A DNA stretch of 64,000 nucleotides from Actinomadura livida (GCF_014648675.1 NZ_BMRO01000005.1:467212-531211), one strand, 5' to 3'. Shown: positions 9,787 to 18,934, numbered from the stretch's first letter. A program made the numbers and translations. The notes: a model not told the origin generated them from the sequence alone.

Positions 9787-10995
9787 ATGCGTGAAGCGGT
9801 CGTCTGCGAGCCGCTGCGTACCCCGATCGGCCGGTTCGGCGGGGTCCTGAAGTCCGTCCCGCCCGTCGAGCTCGCCGCGACCGTCATCCGCGCGCTCGTG
9901 GAGCGCGCGGGCCTGCCCGGCGACGCGGTCGACGAGGTGATCCTCGGCCACTGCTACCCCTCGGCCGACGCCCCCGCCATCGGACGCGTCGCCGCGCTCG
10001 ACGCCGGGCTGCCCATCGAGGTCGGCGGCACCCAGCTCGACCGGCGCTGCGGGTCCGGGCTCCAGGCCGTCCTCGACGCCGCCATGCAGGTCCAGCTCGG
10101 CGTCAGCGACGTCGTCATCGCGGGCGGCGCGGAGAGCATGAGCAACGCGCCCTTCTACACGACGCAGGCCCGCTGGGGCGTGCGCGGCCCGTCCCTCGAA
10201 CTGCACGACGCGCTCGCCCGCGGCCGCGTCACCGCGGGCGGCGCCGGCCACCCGGTGCCCGGCGGGATGCTGGAGACCGCCGAGAACCTGCGGCGCGAGT
10301 ACGGCATCGGCCGCGAGGAGCAGGACGAGCTGGCCGTGCGCTCCCACCAGCGCGCCGTCGCGGCGCAGCAGTCCGGGGTGTTCGACGAGGAGATCGTCCC
10401 GGTGACCATCCGGTCGCGCAAGGGCGACACCGTGGTCGACACCGACGAGCACCCCCGCCCCGGCACGACGGTCGAGGGGCTGGCGAAGCTCCGTCCCGTC
10501 CTCGGGAAGTCCGACGACCAGGCCACGGTCACCGCGGGCAACGCCAGCGGCCAGAACGACGCGGCGGCCGCGTGCGTCGTCACCACCCCCGAACGCGCCG
10601 CCGAACTGGGCCTGCGCCCGCTGGTGCGGCTCGTCTCCTGGGCCCGCGCCGGCGTCCCGCCCCGCACCATGGGCATCGGCCCCGTCCCGGCCACCGCCAA
10701 GGCCCTGGACCGGGCGGGGCTCACCCTCGCCGACATCGACCTCATCGAACTGAACGAGGCGTTCGCCGCCCAGGTCCTCGCCGTCACCCGCGAATGGGAC
10801 CTGAAGGACGCCGACTGGGACCGCGTCAACGTCCACGGCTCCGGCATCTCCCTAGGCCACCCCGTAGGCGCCACGGGAGCCCGCATCCTCGCCACCCTCG
10901 CCCGCGAGATGCACCGCCGCGAAGCCCGCTACGGCCTGGAGACCATGTGCATCGGCGGCGGCCAGGGCCTCGCAGCGGTGTTCGAGAAGGTCTGA
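9787..10995 (+). CDS. Acetyl-CoA C-acyltransferase (thiolase)
   Basis: Thiolase of 402 residues that cleaves 3-ketoacyl-CoA to acetyl-CoA and a shortened acyl-CoA (or runs in reverse). The nucleophile is Cys88 in QLDRRCGSGLQAVLDA; the C-terminal catalytic motifs are NEAFAAQVLAV, the His in SGISLGHPVGATGAR, and the Cys in ETMCIGGGQGLAAVFE. ATG at 9787 follows GAGGAGC. Flanking dehydrogenase and EtfD-like genes support degradative use, but substrate range cannot be read from sequence. Confidence 0.94.
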   Translation: MREAVVCEPLRTPIGRFGGVLKSVPPVELAATVIRALVERAGLPGDAVDEVILGHCYPSADAPAIGRVAALDAGLPIEVGGTQLDRRCGSGLQAVLDAAMQVQLGVSDVVIAGGAESMSNAPFYTTQARWGVRGPSLELHDALARGRVTAGGAGHPVPGGMLETAENLRREYGIGREEQDELAVRSHQRAVAAQQSGVFDEEIVPVTIRSRKGDTVVDTDEHPRPGTTVEGLAKLRPVLGKSDDQATVTAGNASGQNDAAAACVVTTPERAAELGLRPLVRLVSWARAGVPPRTMGIGPVPATAKALDRAGLTLADIDLIELNEAFAAQVLAVTREWDLKDADWDRVNVHGSGISLGHPVGATGARILATLAREMHRREARYGLETMCIGGGQGLAAVFEKV

Positions 10996-11020
10996 CCCCC
11001 CACCCGCATCCGCACCCCAC

Positions 11021-11105
11021 GGGTTCTGCGGCCGGAGCGAGTGCAGCGAGCGCAGGTCGCAGGACCCGCCGTGCGGAGCGGGGGTTCCAGGGGGTCGCCC
11101 CCTGG
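11021..11105. terminator. Nested inverted repeats between convergent genes
   Basis: Two hairpins lie between the thiolase and the convergent TIGR03086 gene. The first has arms GGGTTCTGCG (11021-11030) and CGCAGGACCC (11058-11067), 9 of 10 paired. The second is a perfect CCAGGGGG-TCG-CCCCCTGG stem (11087-11105). The last probably terminates one or both genes. Confidence 0.6.
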
Positions 11106-11106
11106 G

Positions 11107-11688
11107 CTAGTAGGGGTTTCGGCCGGTCTGGGCTATCAGCTGGTCCAGGGCGGGGGCGTTGGCGGGGATCTCTACCGGTGGGCCGAAGAGGCCCTCGATG
11201 CCCTTGCCGCCGCTTTGTTCGACGGCCGGTGCGACGAAGGCGAGGCAGGTGTCGATCTCGTCCTTGCCCGCGTCGTAGGGCTGGCCGCTGGCGCGGGCGA
11301 CGTCCCAGCCGTGCACGACCAGTTCGTTCATCGCGACGTGGCCGGCCTCCTCGCCGGACAGGTCCACGCCGCCCGCCTGGGTGGCGCCCTCCCAGGCTTC
11401 GGGGGAGCGCCACGCGGCGGCGAGTGCGGCGAGCCGCTCGGGGTAGAGGGTGCGCCAGTCCGCGGGGAGGTTCGCGGCGTCGGCGGACGGCGGCTGCGAC
11501 GGCCCGTCGGGGAACCGCTTGGCGGCCGCCCAGGTGAACGCCAGGCTCAGCCCGCCGATGTGCTCGATGAGCGCGGCGAGCGGCATGCCGGGGCACGGGG
11601 TGGGCGCGGTGAGCTGGTCGTCGCGGACGCCCGCGAGCAGTTCGGCCATCCGCCGGGCGGCGGGTGTGAGGTCGGGCTTCGAGGTCAT
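11107..11688 (-). CDS. TIGR03086 family metal-binding protein (mycothiol-dependent maleylpyruvate isomerase-like)
   Basis: A 193-residue DinB-like four-helix protein of the actinobacterial TIGR03086/MDMPI group. Visible signatures are the N-terminal helix LTPAARRMAELLAGVRDDQL with TPCPGMPLAALIEHIGG (about 25-50), the first-His metal motif, and GHVAMNELVVHGWDVARASG (about 135-155) carrying the second His. Family members coordinate a divalent metal and some use mycothiol in isomerisation, but most have no assigned reaction. ATG at 11688 follows GGAGGTG. Monocistronic, divergent from the EtfD-like gene. Confidence 0.8.
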   Translation of the reverse strand: MTSKPDLTPAARRMAELLAGVRDDQLTAPTPCPGMPLAALIEHIGGLSLAFTWAAAKRFPDGPSQPPSADAANLPADWRTLYPERLAALAAAWRSPEAWEGATQAGGVDLSGEEAGHVAMNELVVHGWDVARASGQPYDAGKDEIDTCLAFVAPAVEQSGGKGIEGLFGPPVEIPANAPALDQLIAQTGRNPY

Positions 11689-11992
11689 GTGGGCACCTCC
11701 GTCGTACGGTCCGGTGGCGGTCGGCGGGTCGGTCCCGCCCGCGGATATGGACTCGTGGTCCGGCCCGTACTCATCGGCCCGGTGCCCGGCGATATGCGGA
11801 ATCCATAAGGTATGGGGGACGTGACGTAACGCGGGCCGGTTCGCGAATGGTCTCCGGATCGCCGTACTGTGGGCTGACCTGCGAATGTGACGCATAAACT
11901 ACTACCGAGTAGTATTCGGGCCCCGGATGAAGCGCAGTCTGTCGCGAGCCCTACGCTGACTGCCATCGCCCGTACCCCAGGAGGACGGAACA
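11689..11992. promoter_or_regulatory. Divergent promoter region with TACTAC-CGA-GTAGTA operator
   Basis: This 304-base gap separates the divergent TIGR03086 and EtfD-like genes. It holds a perfect inverted repeat TACTAC-N3-GTAGTA at 11900-11914, 79-93 bases upstream of the EtfD-like start, in locally AT-richer DNA. The form fits a TetR-family operator, and in actinobacteria such sites often lie upstream of lipid-oxidation genes. No regulator gene is adjacent. The rest of the gap shows no coding signal. Confidence 0.5.
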
Positions 11993-14140
11993 GTGTTCTG
12001 GATCACGTTGGTCATTGGGCTCGCCGGAACGGCGGTCGCTCTGGCGCTCGCCGGTCGGCGGGTGCTGTTCCTGTATCAGATCGCCAAGAGCGGCCAGCCC
12101 GACCCCGAACGGACGCTGCAGGTCAAGCGGGACCCCAAGAGCGCGGTCGAGGGTCAGGCGGTCGAGGTCTTCGGGCAGCGCAAGCTGCTGAAGTGGACCA
12201 TCGCCGGCGCCGCGCACTTCGCCGTCATGTGGGCGTTCTTCCTCCTGGCGACCGTCTACGGGGAAGCGGCCGTCCAGCTGCTGTTCGGGCTTGAGGCGCA
12301 CATTCCGTTCCTGCAGACCTGGGGGCCGGTCGGCTTCGTGCAGGACACCATCGCCCTCGCCTGCCTCGCCGGCCTGATCACTTTCACGGCCATCCGCGTC
12401 AAGAACTCGCCGAAGCGGATCGGGCGCCAGTCCCGGTTCAAGGGCTCGCACCTGTCCGGCGCCTGGATCACGCTGTTCATGATCTTCAACGTGATCTGGA
12501 CGATGTTCTTCTTCCGCGGCGTCGAGGTCGCCCGCGACAACTTCGGCTACGGCGGGGCCGCCTACTTCTCCCACCTCACCGGCAACCTCTTCGAGGGGAT
12601 GAGCGACAGCACCCTCGAGGTCCTGGAGTCGGTCGGCCTGCTGCTGCACATCGGCGTCGCGCTCGTCTTCCTGGTGTTCGTCGTCCACTCCAAGCACCTG
12701 CACATCTTCCTGGCGCCGCTGAACGTCATGTTCAAGCGCCGCCCGGACGGCCTCGGCGCCGCGCAGCCGATGATGTCGGACGGCAAGCCGCTCGACTTCG
12801 AGGAGGCCGACCCCGACGAGGACGTCTTCGGCCGCGGCAAGATCGAGGACTTCACCTGGAAGGGCTTCCTCGACATGGCGACCTGCACCGAGTGCGGTCG
12901 CTGCCAGTCGCAGTGCCCCGCCTGGAACACCGGCAAGCCGCTGTCGCCGAAGATGCTCGTCCTCGAACTGCGCGACCACGCGCTCGCCAAGGCGCCCTAC
13001 ATGGTCGCCTCGGAGGAGGAGAAGCAGAAGTTCACCGACGAGCAGAAGCTCGCCATGGAGGTGGACAAGGCGCTCGTCGGCGACGACGGCGTCATCCACC
13101 CGGACGTCCTGTGGTCGTGCACCAACTGCGGCGCCTGCGTCGAGCAGTGCCCGGTCGACATCGAGCACATCGACCACATCCTGGACATGCGCCGCTTCCA
13201 GGTGATGATCGAGTCCTCGTTCCCGTCCGAGGCCGGCGTCATGCTGAAGAACCTCGAGAACAAGGGCAACCCGTGGGGCATGTCCGAGATGAAGCGCCTC
13301 GAGTGGATCGAGGAGCTGGACTTCGAGGTCGAGGTCGTCGACGACAAGCTCCCCGAGGAGACCGAGTACCTGTTCTGGGTCGGCTGCGCCGGCGCCCTGG
13401 AGGACCGCGCCAAGAAGACCACCAAGGCCGTCGCGGAGCTGCTGCACATCGCGGGCGTCAAGTTCGCCGTCCTCGGCCCCATGGAGGCGTGCACCGGTGA
13501 CCCGGCCCGCCGCCTCGGCATGGAGTTCGTCTTCCAGATGCTGGGCCAGCAGAACGTCGAGACGCTGAACGACGCGGGCGCGAAGAAGATCGTCGCGACG
13601 TGCCCGCACTGCTTCAACACCCTGGCCAACGAGTACCCGCAGATCGGCGGGAACTACGAGGTCGTCCACCACACCCAGCTCCTCGCGCACCTGGTCGAGG
13701 AAGGGAAGCTCACTCCGGTCACGCCGATCGAGGAGAGCATCACCTACCACGACCCCTGCTTCCTGGGCCGGCACAACAAGGTCTACAAGCAGCCGCGCGA
13801 CATCATGGCGACCGTCCCCGGCGTCAAGACGCAGGAGATGCACCGCCACAAGGACCGCGGCTTCTGCTGCGGCGCCGGCGGCGCGCGGATGTGGATGGAG
13901 GAGCGCATCGGCAAGCGCATCAACACCGAGCGCGTGGACGAGGCGCTGGAGACGAACCCGGACACCGTGTCCACCGCGTGCCCGTTCTGCCTGGTCATGC
14001 TGGGCGACGCCATCAACGAGAAGAAGAACTCGGGCGACGCCAAGGAGTCGCTGGAGGTCGTGGACGTCTCCCAGCTCCTGATCCGCTCCGTCAAGGGCGA
14101 AGGCACCGCCCCCGAGAAGGAGACGGTCGCCGCCGAGTAG
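11993..14140 (+). CDS. Membrane-bound Fe-S oxidoreductase, EtfD-like (heterodisulfide reductase/CCG family)
   Basis: A 715-residue integral membrane protein like mycobacterial Rv0338c/EtfD, which passes electrons from reduced ETF to the quinone pool during acyl-CoA oxidation. The N-terminal third has about five or six transmembrane helices (WITLVIGLAGTAVALALAG; FAVMWAFFLLATVYG; LLLHIGVALVFLVFVVHS). Two 4Fe-4S motifs follow, CTECGRCQSQCPAW (about 296-309) and CTNCGACVEQCPVD (about 375-388). The C-terminal half has two CCG-type modules with HDPCFLGRHN and FCCGAGGARMWMEE. GTG at 11993 has AGGAGGA upstream. The neighbouring beta-oxidation genes fit this role. A terminator follows. Confidence 0.85.
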   Translation: MFWITLVIGLAGTAVALALAGRRVLFLYQIAKSGQPDPERTLQVKRDPKSAVEGQAVEVFGQRKLLKWTIAGAAHFAVMWAFFLLATVYGEAAVQLLFGLEAHIPFLQTWGPVGFVQDTIALACLAGLITFTAIRVKNSPKRIGRQSRFKGSHLSGAWITLFMIFNVIWTMFFFRGVEVARDNFGYGGAAYFSHLTGNLFEGMSDSTLEVLESVGLLLHIGVALVFLVFVVHSKHLHIFLAPLNVMFKRRPDGLGAAQPMMSDGKPLDFEEADPDEDVFGRGKIEDFTWKGFLDMATCTECGRCQSQCPAWNTGKPLSPKMLVLELRDHALAKAPYMVASEEEKQKFTDEQKLAMEVDKALVGDDGVIHPDVLWSCTNCGACVEQCPVDIEHIDHILDMRRFQVMIESSFPSEAGVMLKNLENKGNPWGMSEMKRLEWIEELDFEVEVVDDKLPEETEYLFWVGCAGALEDRAKKTTKAVAELLHIAGVKFAVLGPMEACTGDPARRLGMEFVFQMLGQQNVETLNDAGAKKIVATCPHCFNTLANEYPQIGGNYEVVHHTQLLAHLVEEGKLTPVTPIEESITYHDPCFLGRHNKVYKQPRDIMATVPGVKTQEMHRHKDRGFCCGAGGARMWMEERIGKRINTERVDEALETNPDTVSTACPFCLVMLGDAINEKKNSGDAKESLEVVDVSQLLIRSVKGEGTAPEKETVAAE

Positions 14141-14159
14141 CGGTCGCGCGCGCAGCGCC

Positions 14160-14187
14160 AGGACCCCCGGCTTCGGCCGGGGGTCCT
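14160..14187. terminator. Terminator hairpin after the EtfD-like gene
   Basis: A perfect 12-base-pair stem AGGACCCCCGGC / GCCGGGGGTCCT with a stable TTCG tetraloop starts 20 bases after the stop codon, between convergent genes. Confidence 0.85.
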
Positions 14188-14219
14188 TCGCGTTGCGCGG
14201 TCGGCGGGGCGGTGCGCGG

Positions 14220-15983
14220 TCAGCGGGGCGGTTCGGGCGGGAGCACGGCGCCGGTCGCCGCCTCGGGCTCCGCCACCGCGGCCGACGTGATGTCCATGCC
14301 GCCGTCCAGCTCACCGTCCGCGCCGCCCTCCAGGACGGGCGGGACCGCGACCAGGACCTCGTGCAGCCCGTGCAGCATCCACGGAGGCAGGATCTCCCGG
14401 CGGACGAGGTCTTCGGTGGAGGTGAAGGGGCCCTGCGCCGTCCGGGCCAGGACGAGCAGCTTCGCGTGGTACGGGTCCAGGCCGGGCAGCGCGGAGAGCA
14501 GCCCCTCGGGCGCCGAGTTGACGTCGACGAGGCCCCCGTCGTCGAACTTGCGGGGCAGGTCGGGGCGGCCGACGCGGAGCCGGTGCGCGATCGACGGGTA
14601 GTGCGTCACCAGGGAGCGGGCCTGCTCGCGGCGGACCCGGCGCTCGATCAGCGGGACGCCGAGCGTCCCCGCCTCGCCGGCGAATCCGGGCCCGGTCGGC
14701 CCCGCGGTGAGGATGGCGAGGTGGACGGCACCGCCGAACACCGTGCCCAGCAGCGAGATGCCGAGCGGCAGGTCCCACCAGGTCGTCCGCTCCACGTCGG
14801 TCAGGTCCACGGCCACGAAGCAGAGGACCGTCAGCGCGAGGTAGCCGACCGCCGCCAGCGCGAGGGGGAGGCTGCGGCGGCGCGCCGCGAAGTAGGTGAC
14901 GGCGGCCCACGTCACGGTTCCGAAGGTGAGCAGGGGGAGCGACACCAGGATGGCCCGAAGCGGCCACGGGAGCCGCCGCGCGGCGGGCACGGCCATCGGG
15001 TGCGCGAAGGCCGGCGCCGGGCCCGGGGGAGCGAGCCGGGGCATCGCGGGAGCGTCGGCGAAGCGCGGCCCGGCGACGCCTCCAGGGGGCACCGGCAGGA
15101 CGGTCGGCTCCCGAGGCGGCGGCACCGCCTGGCTGGGCTGCGGAGCCTGGCTGGGCTGCGGCGCCGGCTCGCTCCGCTTCTGCGCGGCGGGTAACGCCAG
15201 CGCGGGATCGGCGCGCAGGATGCCCACGTGCAGGTTCTGGAGCCGCTCCCCCGGCTCGACGCCGAACTCCTCGGCGAAGAAGTCGCGTGCGTCCCGGTAG
15301 GCGGCCAGGGCCTCCGCCTGCCTGCCGCACCGGTACAGCGCCAGCATCAGCTGGTGGCGGAACCCCTCCCGGAGCGGGAACTCGCCGACCAGCCGGATCA
15401 GCTCGGGCACCAGGCGTGCGTGCTCCCCCAGCTCCAGCCCGATCTCGGCGGACGCCTCCAGCGCCGCCGCGCGCTCCTCGTCGAGCCGCTCCCGCGCCGC
15501 GTCGAAGAACGACCCGGTCAGCCCGGCCAGCGCCGTTCCGCGCCACAGCGTCAGCGCCTCCCGTAACTCCGCCGCCGCCCGCGCCGCGTCACCGGCCGCC
15601 CGCACGGCCAGCGCCGCCCGCACCCGCTTCTGGAAGAGTTCGGCGTCCAGGCCGCCTTGCGGGACGTTCAGCGCGTACCCCGCGCCGCTCCGCGTCAGCA
15701 GCCGCCCCGGGGCGCGCGGCGAGCGGTCGGGTTCGAGGACGCGCCGCAGCCCGGCGATGTACTTCTGGACGACGTTCGCGCCGTTGTCGGGAGGCTCGTC
15801 CCCCCACACCGCCGTCACGATCGAGAAGGTCGGGACGGGCCGGTTCGGCGACAGCAGCAGCACGGCGAGCACCGCCCGCTGCTTCCCGGGGCCGAGGTCG
15901 AGCTCCCTCCCGTCCCGCCACGCGGACGGCCGGCCGAGGATCTCGAAGCGCAGTGACGAGGTTCCGCCCGGCAGCGTGACCAC
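14220..15983 (-). CDS. SARP/BTAD regulator fused to membrane helices and a ComEA-like HhH domain
   Basis: A 587-residue protein with an unusual architecture. Residues about 1-100 form an OmpR/SARP winged helix (LRFEILGRPSAWRDG; ALTLW later) and about 105-250 the bacterial transcriptional activation domain (FQKRVRAALAVRAAGDAARA; FREGFRHQ-type helix repeats ending EFGVEPGERLQNLHVGIL). A Pro/Gln linker follows, then about three or four transmembrane helices (WPLRAILVSLPLLTFGTVTW; LALAAVGYLALTVLCFVAVD; ISLLGTVFGGAVHLAILTAG). The C-terminus has a helix-hairpin-helix motif VDVNSAPEGLLSALPGLDPY as in ComEA. Thus a DNA-binding head and a possible DNA-binding tail flank a membrane anchor. The start chosen, GTG at 15983, leaves a short normal SARP N-terminus. 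Confidence 0.75.
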   Translation of the reverse strand: MVTLPGGTSSLRFEILGRPSAWRDGRELDLGPGKQRAVLAVLLLSPNRPVPTFSIVTAVWGDEPPDNGANVVQKYIAGLRRVLEPDRSPRAPGRLLTRSGAGYALNVPQGGLDAELFQKRVRAALAVRAAGDAARAAAELREALTLWRGTALAGLTGSFFDAARERLDEERAAALEASAEIGLELGEHARLVPELIRLVGEFPLREGFRHQLMLALYRCGRQAEALAAYRDARDFFAEEFGVEPGERLQNLHVGILRADPALALPAAQKRSEPAPQPSQAPQPSQAVPPPREPTVLPVPPGGVAGPRFADAPAMPRLAPPGPAPAFAHPMAVPAARRLPWPLRAILVSLPLLTFGTVTWAAVTYFAARRRSLPLALAAVGYLALTVLCFVAVDLTDVERTTWWDLPLGISLLGTVFGGAVHLAILTAGPTGPGFAGEAGTLGVPLIERRVRREQARSLVTHYPSIAHRLRVGRPDLPRKFDDGGLVDVNSAPEGLLSALPGLDPYHAKLLVLARTAQGPFTSTEDLVRREILPPWMLHGLHEVLVAVPPVLEGGADGELDGGMDITSAAVAEPEAATGAVLPPEPPR

Positions 15984-16197
15984 CTCCGCTCACCGTCCGG
16001 TGCGCCGCCGTCTCCGGCGCCGCGGCAGGGCTCCCGCAGTCCCGCCGCAGTGATCGCAGCATACCGACCGCGCCTCCGCGCCGTTCCGGCGCCGACTTGA
16101 CATCGGGGCCATCGTCCTGCCCGGTTTCGGCGGCGTCCGGCGGCGTGTCAGGACGCGGGAGGGGGTTGCGGCGGGGTCACCCTGGTAAGACCCAGGG

Positions 16198-16941
16198 ATG
16201 GTCGTGCTCGTCTCCCTCCTCGCGTTCCTGACGACCCTCGCCGGGGGCCTCGCGGCGATGCGGGTGCGCGACAACCGGCACCTCGTCCTCGGACTGGCCG
16301 GCGGCCTGATGCTCGGGATCGTCGCGTTCGACCTGATCCCCGAGTCGCTGGAGCTGACCCGGCACTCCCCGCTCGGCGTCCCCGCCCCCATGATCGGCTT
16401 CGCCGCGGGGTTCCTGCTGCTGCACGTCGTGGAGCAGGCCGTGGTGATCCACCGGGCCCACGAGCACGAGTACGCCCCGCACGTGCACGTCCACGCGCAC
16501 GTCGGCGGATCCGCGGGGCTGGTCACCGCGTCCGCGCTCGTCGTGCACAGCCTGATGGACGGCGTCAGCATCGGCCTCGGCTTCCAGTCCGGGACCGAGG
16601 TGGGGATCTTCGTCGCCCTCGCCGTGATCGTGCACAAGTTCGCGGACGGGTTCAACACCGTCACCGCCGCGTCGCTGAACCGCGCCGACCGGCGGCCCGC
16701 CGTCGTGCTGCTGTTCGCCAACGCCACCGCCCCGATCGCCGGCGCCGCGCTCGGCACGGTCGTGCGGGTGCCCGACGCCGTCCTCGGCCCGTACCTCGGC
16801 GGCTTCGCCGGCGTCCTGCTCTACCTGGCCGCCGCCGAGATCCTGCCGGAGGCCCATAGCGTCCACCCCCGCGTGATGACCCTGTGCGCGACCGGACTCG
16901 GCCTGGCGGCCGTCCTGCTCATCGTCAGCCTGGCCCATTGA
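16198..16941 (+). CDS. ZIP family divalent metal transporter
   Basis: A 247-residue membrane protein with about eight helices, of the ZIP (zinc/iron uptake) family. Family signatures lie in helices four and five: VHSLMDGVSIGLGF (about residues 118-131) and VIVHKFADGFNTV (about 143-155), whose His, Asp and Asn residues line the metal path. The loop between helices three and four is His-rich (HRAHEHEYAPHVHVHAHV), the usual ZIP metal-binding loop. ATG at 16198. It is monocistronic, divergent from the SARP gene, and followed by a terminator. Confidence 0.85.
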   Translation: MVVLVSLLAFLTTLAGGLAAMRVRDNRHLVLGLAGGLMLGIVAFDLIPESLELTRHSPLGVPAPMIGFAAGFLLLHVVEQAVVIHRAHEHEYAPHVHVHAHVGGSAGLVTASALVVHSLMDGVSIGLGFQSGTEVGIFVALAVIVHKFADGFNTVTAASLNRADRRPAVVLLFANATAPIAGAALGTVVRVPDAVLGPYLGGFAGVLLYLAAAEILPEAHSVHPRVMTLCATGLGLAAVLLIVSLAH

Positions 16942-16971
16942 GGACATGGGAAAGGCCCTGCGAGCAAAGGC

Positions 16972-17005
16972 AGAGGGCCGTCCGGGAGCACCCGGACGAC
17001 CCTCT
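16972..17005. terminator. Hairpin between zip and opuAC genes
   Basis: AGAGGG and GTCCGGG on one side pair with CCCGGAC and CCCTCT on the other (16972-17005), giving a long stem with one internal mismatch. It lies between convergent genes and probably terminates both. Confidence 0.65.
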
Positions 17006-17037
17006 GTCGCCTTGGGAACTAACGTCCCCGAAGGAAA

Positions 17038-17931
17038 TCAGCCCGTCATGGACTGCGCGAACTCGGCGTTGGACTTCAGCCACTCGTCCACGGCCTCGTC
17101 GGGCTTGCCCTTGTACTTGTTCTCCATCAGGTCCTCGAGCGTCCCGAGCTGCTCGTCGGTCATCCGGAACTTCTTCAGCCAGCCGGTGACGTCCTGCTGG
17201 TCCTCGGAGAAGCCCTCACGGGCGACGGTGTAGATGCCGTCCGGCTTGCCCATCGCGCCCTTCGGGTCCTTCAGGTCGCGGATGGGGTACTTCGAGTAGG
17301 CCCAGTGCGGGCGCCACAGCGTGACGACGATGTCCTTCTTGGCGTTCACGGCCTTGTCCAGCTCGGTGAGCATGGCCGCCGTCGAGGACGTCGTCACCGT
17401 GAACTCGTCCTTGAGGCCGTACGCGGGGAGCATCTCCTCCTGCGACACCCGGTACAGGCCGGAGCTCTTCTCGATGCCGATGATCTTGCCGTCGTACGTG
17501 CCGCCCTTGCCCTTGAGGTCCTCGAGCGACTGCAGCGGCGAGTACTCCGGCACCGCGATCGTCAGCGGCGCCGAGTCGTACCAGGCGCTGACCTTCTCCA
17601 GCTTGTCGCCGTACTGCTTCCAGTAGTCCTCGTGGGTGCCCGGCAGCCAGGCGTCGAGGAACAGGTCCACGTCGCCCTTGGCCATGCCCGCGTACAGCGG
17701 CCCGGTGTCGAGGGTCTTGACCTCGACGTTGTACCCCTTGTCGGTCAGCAGCCGCTTCCACAGCTGCGTCGCGGCCTCACCCTCGGCCCAGCCGGCGACC
17801 ATGCCGATCGTGATGTTCTTGTCGGTTTCGCCCCCGCCGGAGCCCGAGTCGGAGTCACCGCATCCCGCGGCGGTCAACGCCAGCGTCAGCGACATGGCCG
17901 CGACGGCCAGACCCTTGAACTTGAAGCGCAT
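17038..17931 (-). CDS. Glycine betaine/proline ABC transporter, substrate-binding lipoprotein
   Basis: A 297-residue OpuAC/ProX-type binding protein that captures compatible solutes such as glycine betaine. A lipoprotein signal is clear: MRFKFKG, a hydrophobic stretch and the lipobox LTAAGC at about residue 26, then a Gly/Ser linker. The binding domain starts ITIGMVAGWAEGEAATQLWK and includes DVDLFLDAWLPGTHEDYW and TLWRPHWAYSKYPIRDL, whose aromatic residues fit a Trp cage for quaternary amines. ATG at 17931 follows AGGACGGGA; an in-frame ATG 24 bases further upstream is less likely. Last gene of the ATPase-permease-binding protein operon. Confidence 0.93.
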   Translation of the reverse strand: MRFKFKGLAVAAMSLTLALTAAGCGDSDSGSGGGETDKNITIGMVAGWAEGEAATQLWKRLLTDKGYNVEVKTLDTGPLYAGMAKGDVDLFLDAWLPGTHEDYWKQYGDKLEKVSAWYDSAPLTIAVPEYSPLQSLEDLKGKGGTYDGKIIGIEKSSGLYRVSQEEMLPAYGLKDEFTVTTSSTAAMLTELDKAVNAKKDIVVTLWRPHWAYSKYPIRDLKDPKGAMGKPDGIYTVAREGFSEDQQDVTGWLKKFRMTDEQLGTLEDLMENKYKGKPDEAVDEWLKSNAEFAQSMTG

Positions 17932-17977
17932 TCCCGTCCTTTCGTAGACATGCATGTGGAGCTGGGGGAGCGGTGAG

Positions 17978-18934
17978 TCAGCCGACGAGCTCGGCCTCCC
18001 GGTCGGCCACGGGGGCCGCCGTGCCGCGGGTGGCCGTCCCGCGGCCGTTCCTGCCGCGCGCGAACAGCGCGCGAAGCATGCTCGGGCCGTGGCCCAGGGC
18101 GCCGGTGAGGCGGTCCAGGTAGATGGCCAGGATGACGACCGCGATTCCGCCCTCGAACCCCTTGGCGACGTCCACCCGGTTGATGCCCTCCAGCACCACC
18201 CCGCCGAGGCCGCCCGCGCCGACCATGCCCGCGATGACGACCATCGACAGCGACAGCATGATCAGCTGGTTGATGCCCGCCATGATCGACGGCATGGCCA
18301 GCGGGATCTGGATCCGGGTGAGGATCCGGTTCGGCGGCGTGCCGAACGCCTCGCCCGCCTCGACCATCTCCGGGTCGACGCCGCGGATCCCGAGCTCGGT
18401 CAGCCGCACCCCCGGCGGCATCGAGAAGATCACCGTGGCGACCACGCCCGGGACGGCCCCGATGCTGAAGAAGAAGATCGCCGGGATCAGGTAGACGAAC
18501 GCCGGCATCGTCTGCATGAAGTCCAGGACGGGCCGCACGATGCGGCTCACCACGTCGCTGCGCGCCGCCGCGATCCCGATCGGCACCGACAGCACCGTGG
18601 ACACCGCCGCCGCCACGATCACCAGCGCCAGCGAGTCCATCGAGTCCTTCCACAGCTCCATGCTCTCGATGAGCGCGAAGCCGAGGATCGTGAACGCGCT
18701 GAGCTTCCAGCCGCTCACCAGCAGCGCCAGCAGTGCCAGCACCAGCGCCAGCACGATCGGCGGCGGCCCCGTCAGTACGCTGGTCAGCGCGTCCACCGAC
18801 GCTTGTATCGCCGACCCGATCCCGTCGAACAGCCACGACAGGTTGTCGGTGCACCAGCTCACCAGGTTGTCGAACCACTCGCCGATCGGCGCCCGGGGCA
18901 GTTCGATCGCGAGCACGTCACTCGTCAACGCCAC
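17978..18934 (-). CDS. Glycine betaine/proline ABC transporter, permease
   Basis: Inner-membrane permease (318 residues) of the OpuAB/ProW type. After an N-terminal extension (LPRAPIGEWFDNLVSWCTD) it has about six or seven helices, with the binding-protein-dependent transport motif EAFGTPPNRILTRIQIPLAM (about 210-230) that docks on the ATPase. It ends in a short Arg-rich tail. Its start overlaps the ATPase gene by 17 bases and 46 bases separate it from the binding-protein gene, giving one operon. Osmoprotection is the expected role. Confidence 0.93.
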   Translation of the reverse strand: MALTSDVLAIELPRAPIGEWFDNLVSWCTDNLSWLFDGIGSAIQASVDALTSVLTGPPPIVLALVLALLALLVSGWKLSAFTILGFALIESMELWKDSMDSLALVIVAAAVSTVLSVPIGIAAARSDVVSRIVRPVLDFMQTMPAFVYLIPAIFFFSIGAVPGVVATVIFSMPPGVRLTELGIRGVDPEMVEAGEAFGTPPNRILTRIQIPLAMPSIMAGINQLIMLSLSMVVIAGMVGAGGLGGVVLEGINRVDVAKGFEGGIAVVILAIYLDRLTGALGHGPSMLRALFARGRNGRGTATRGTAAPVADREAELVG

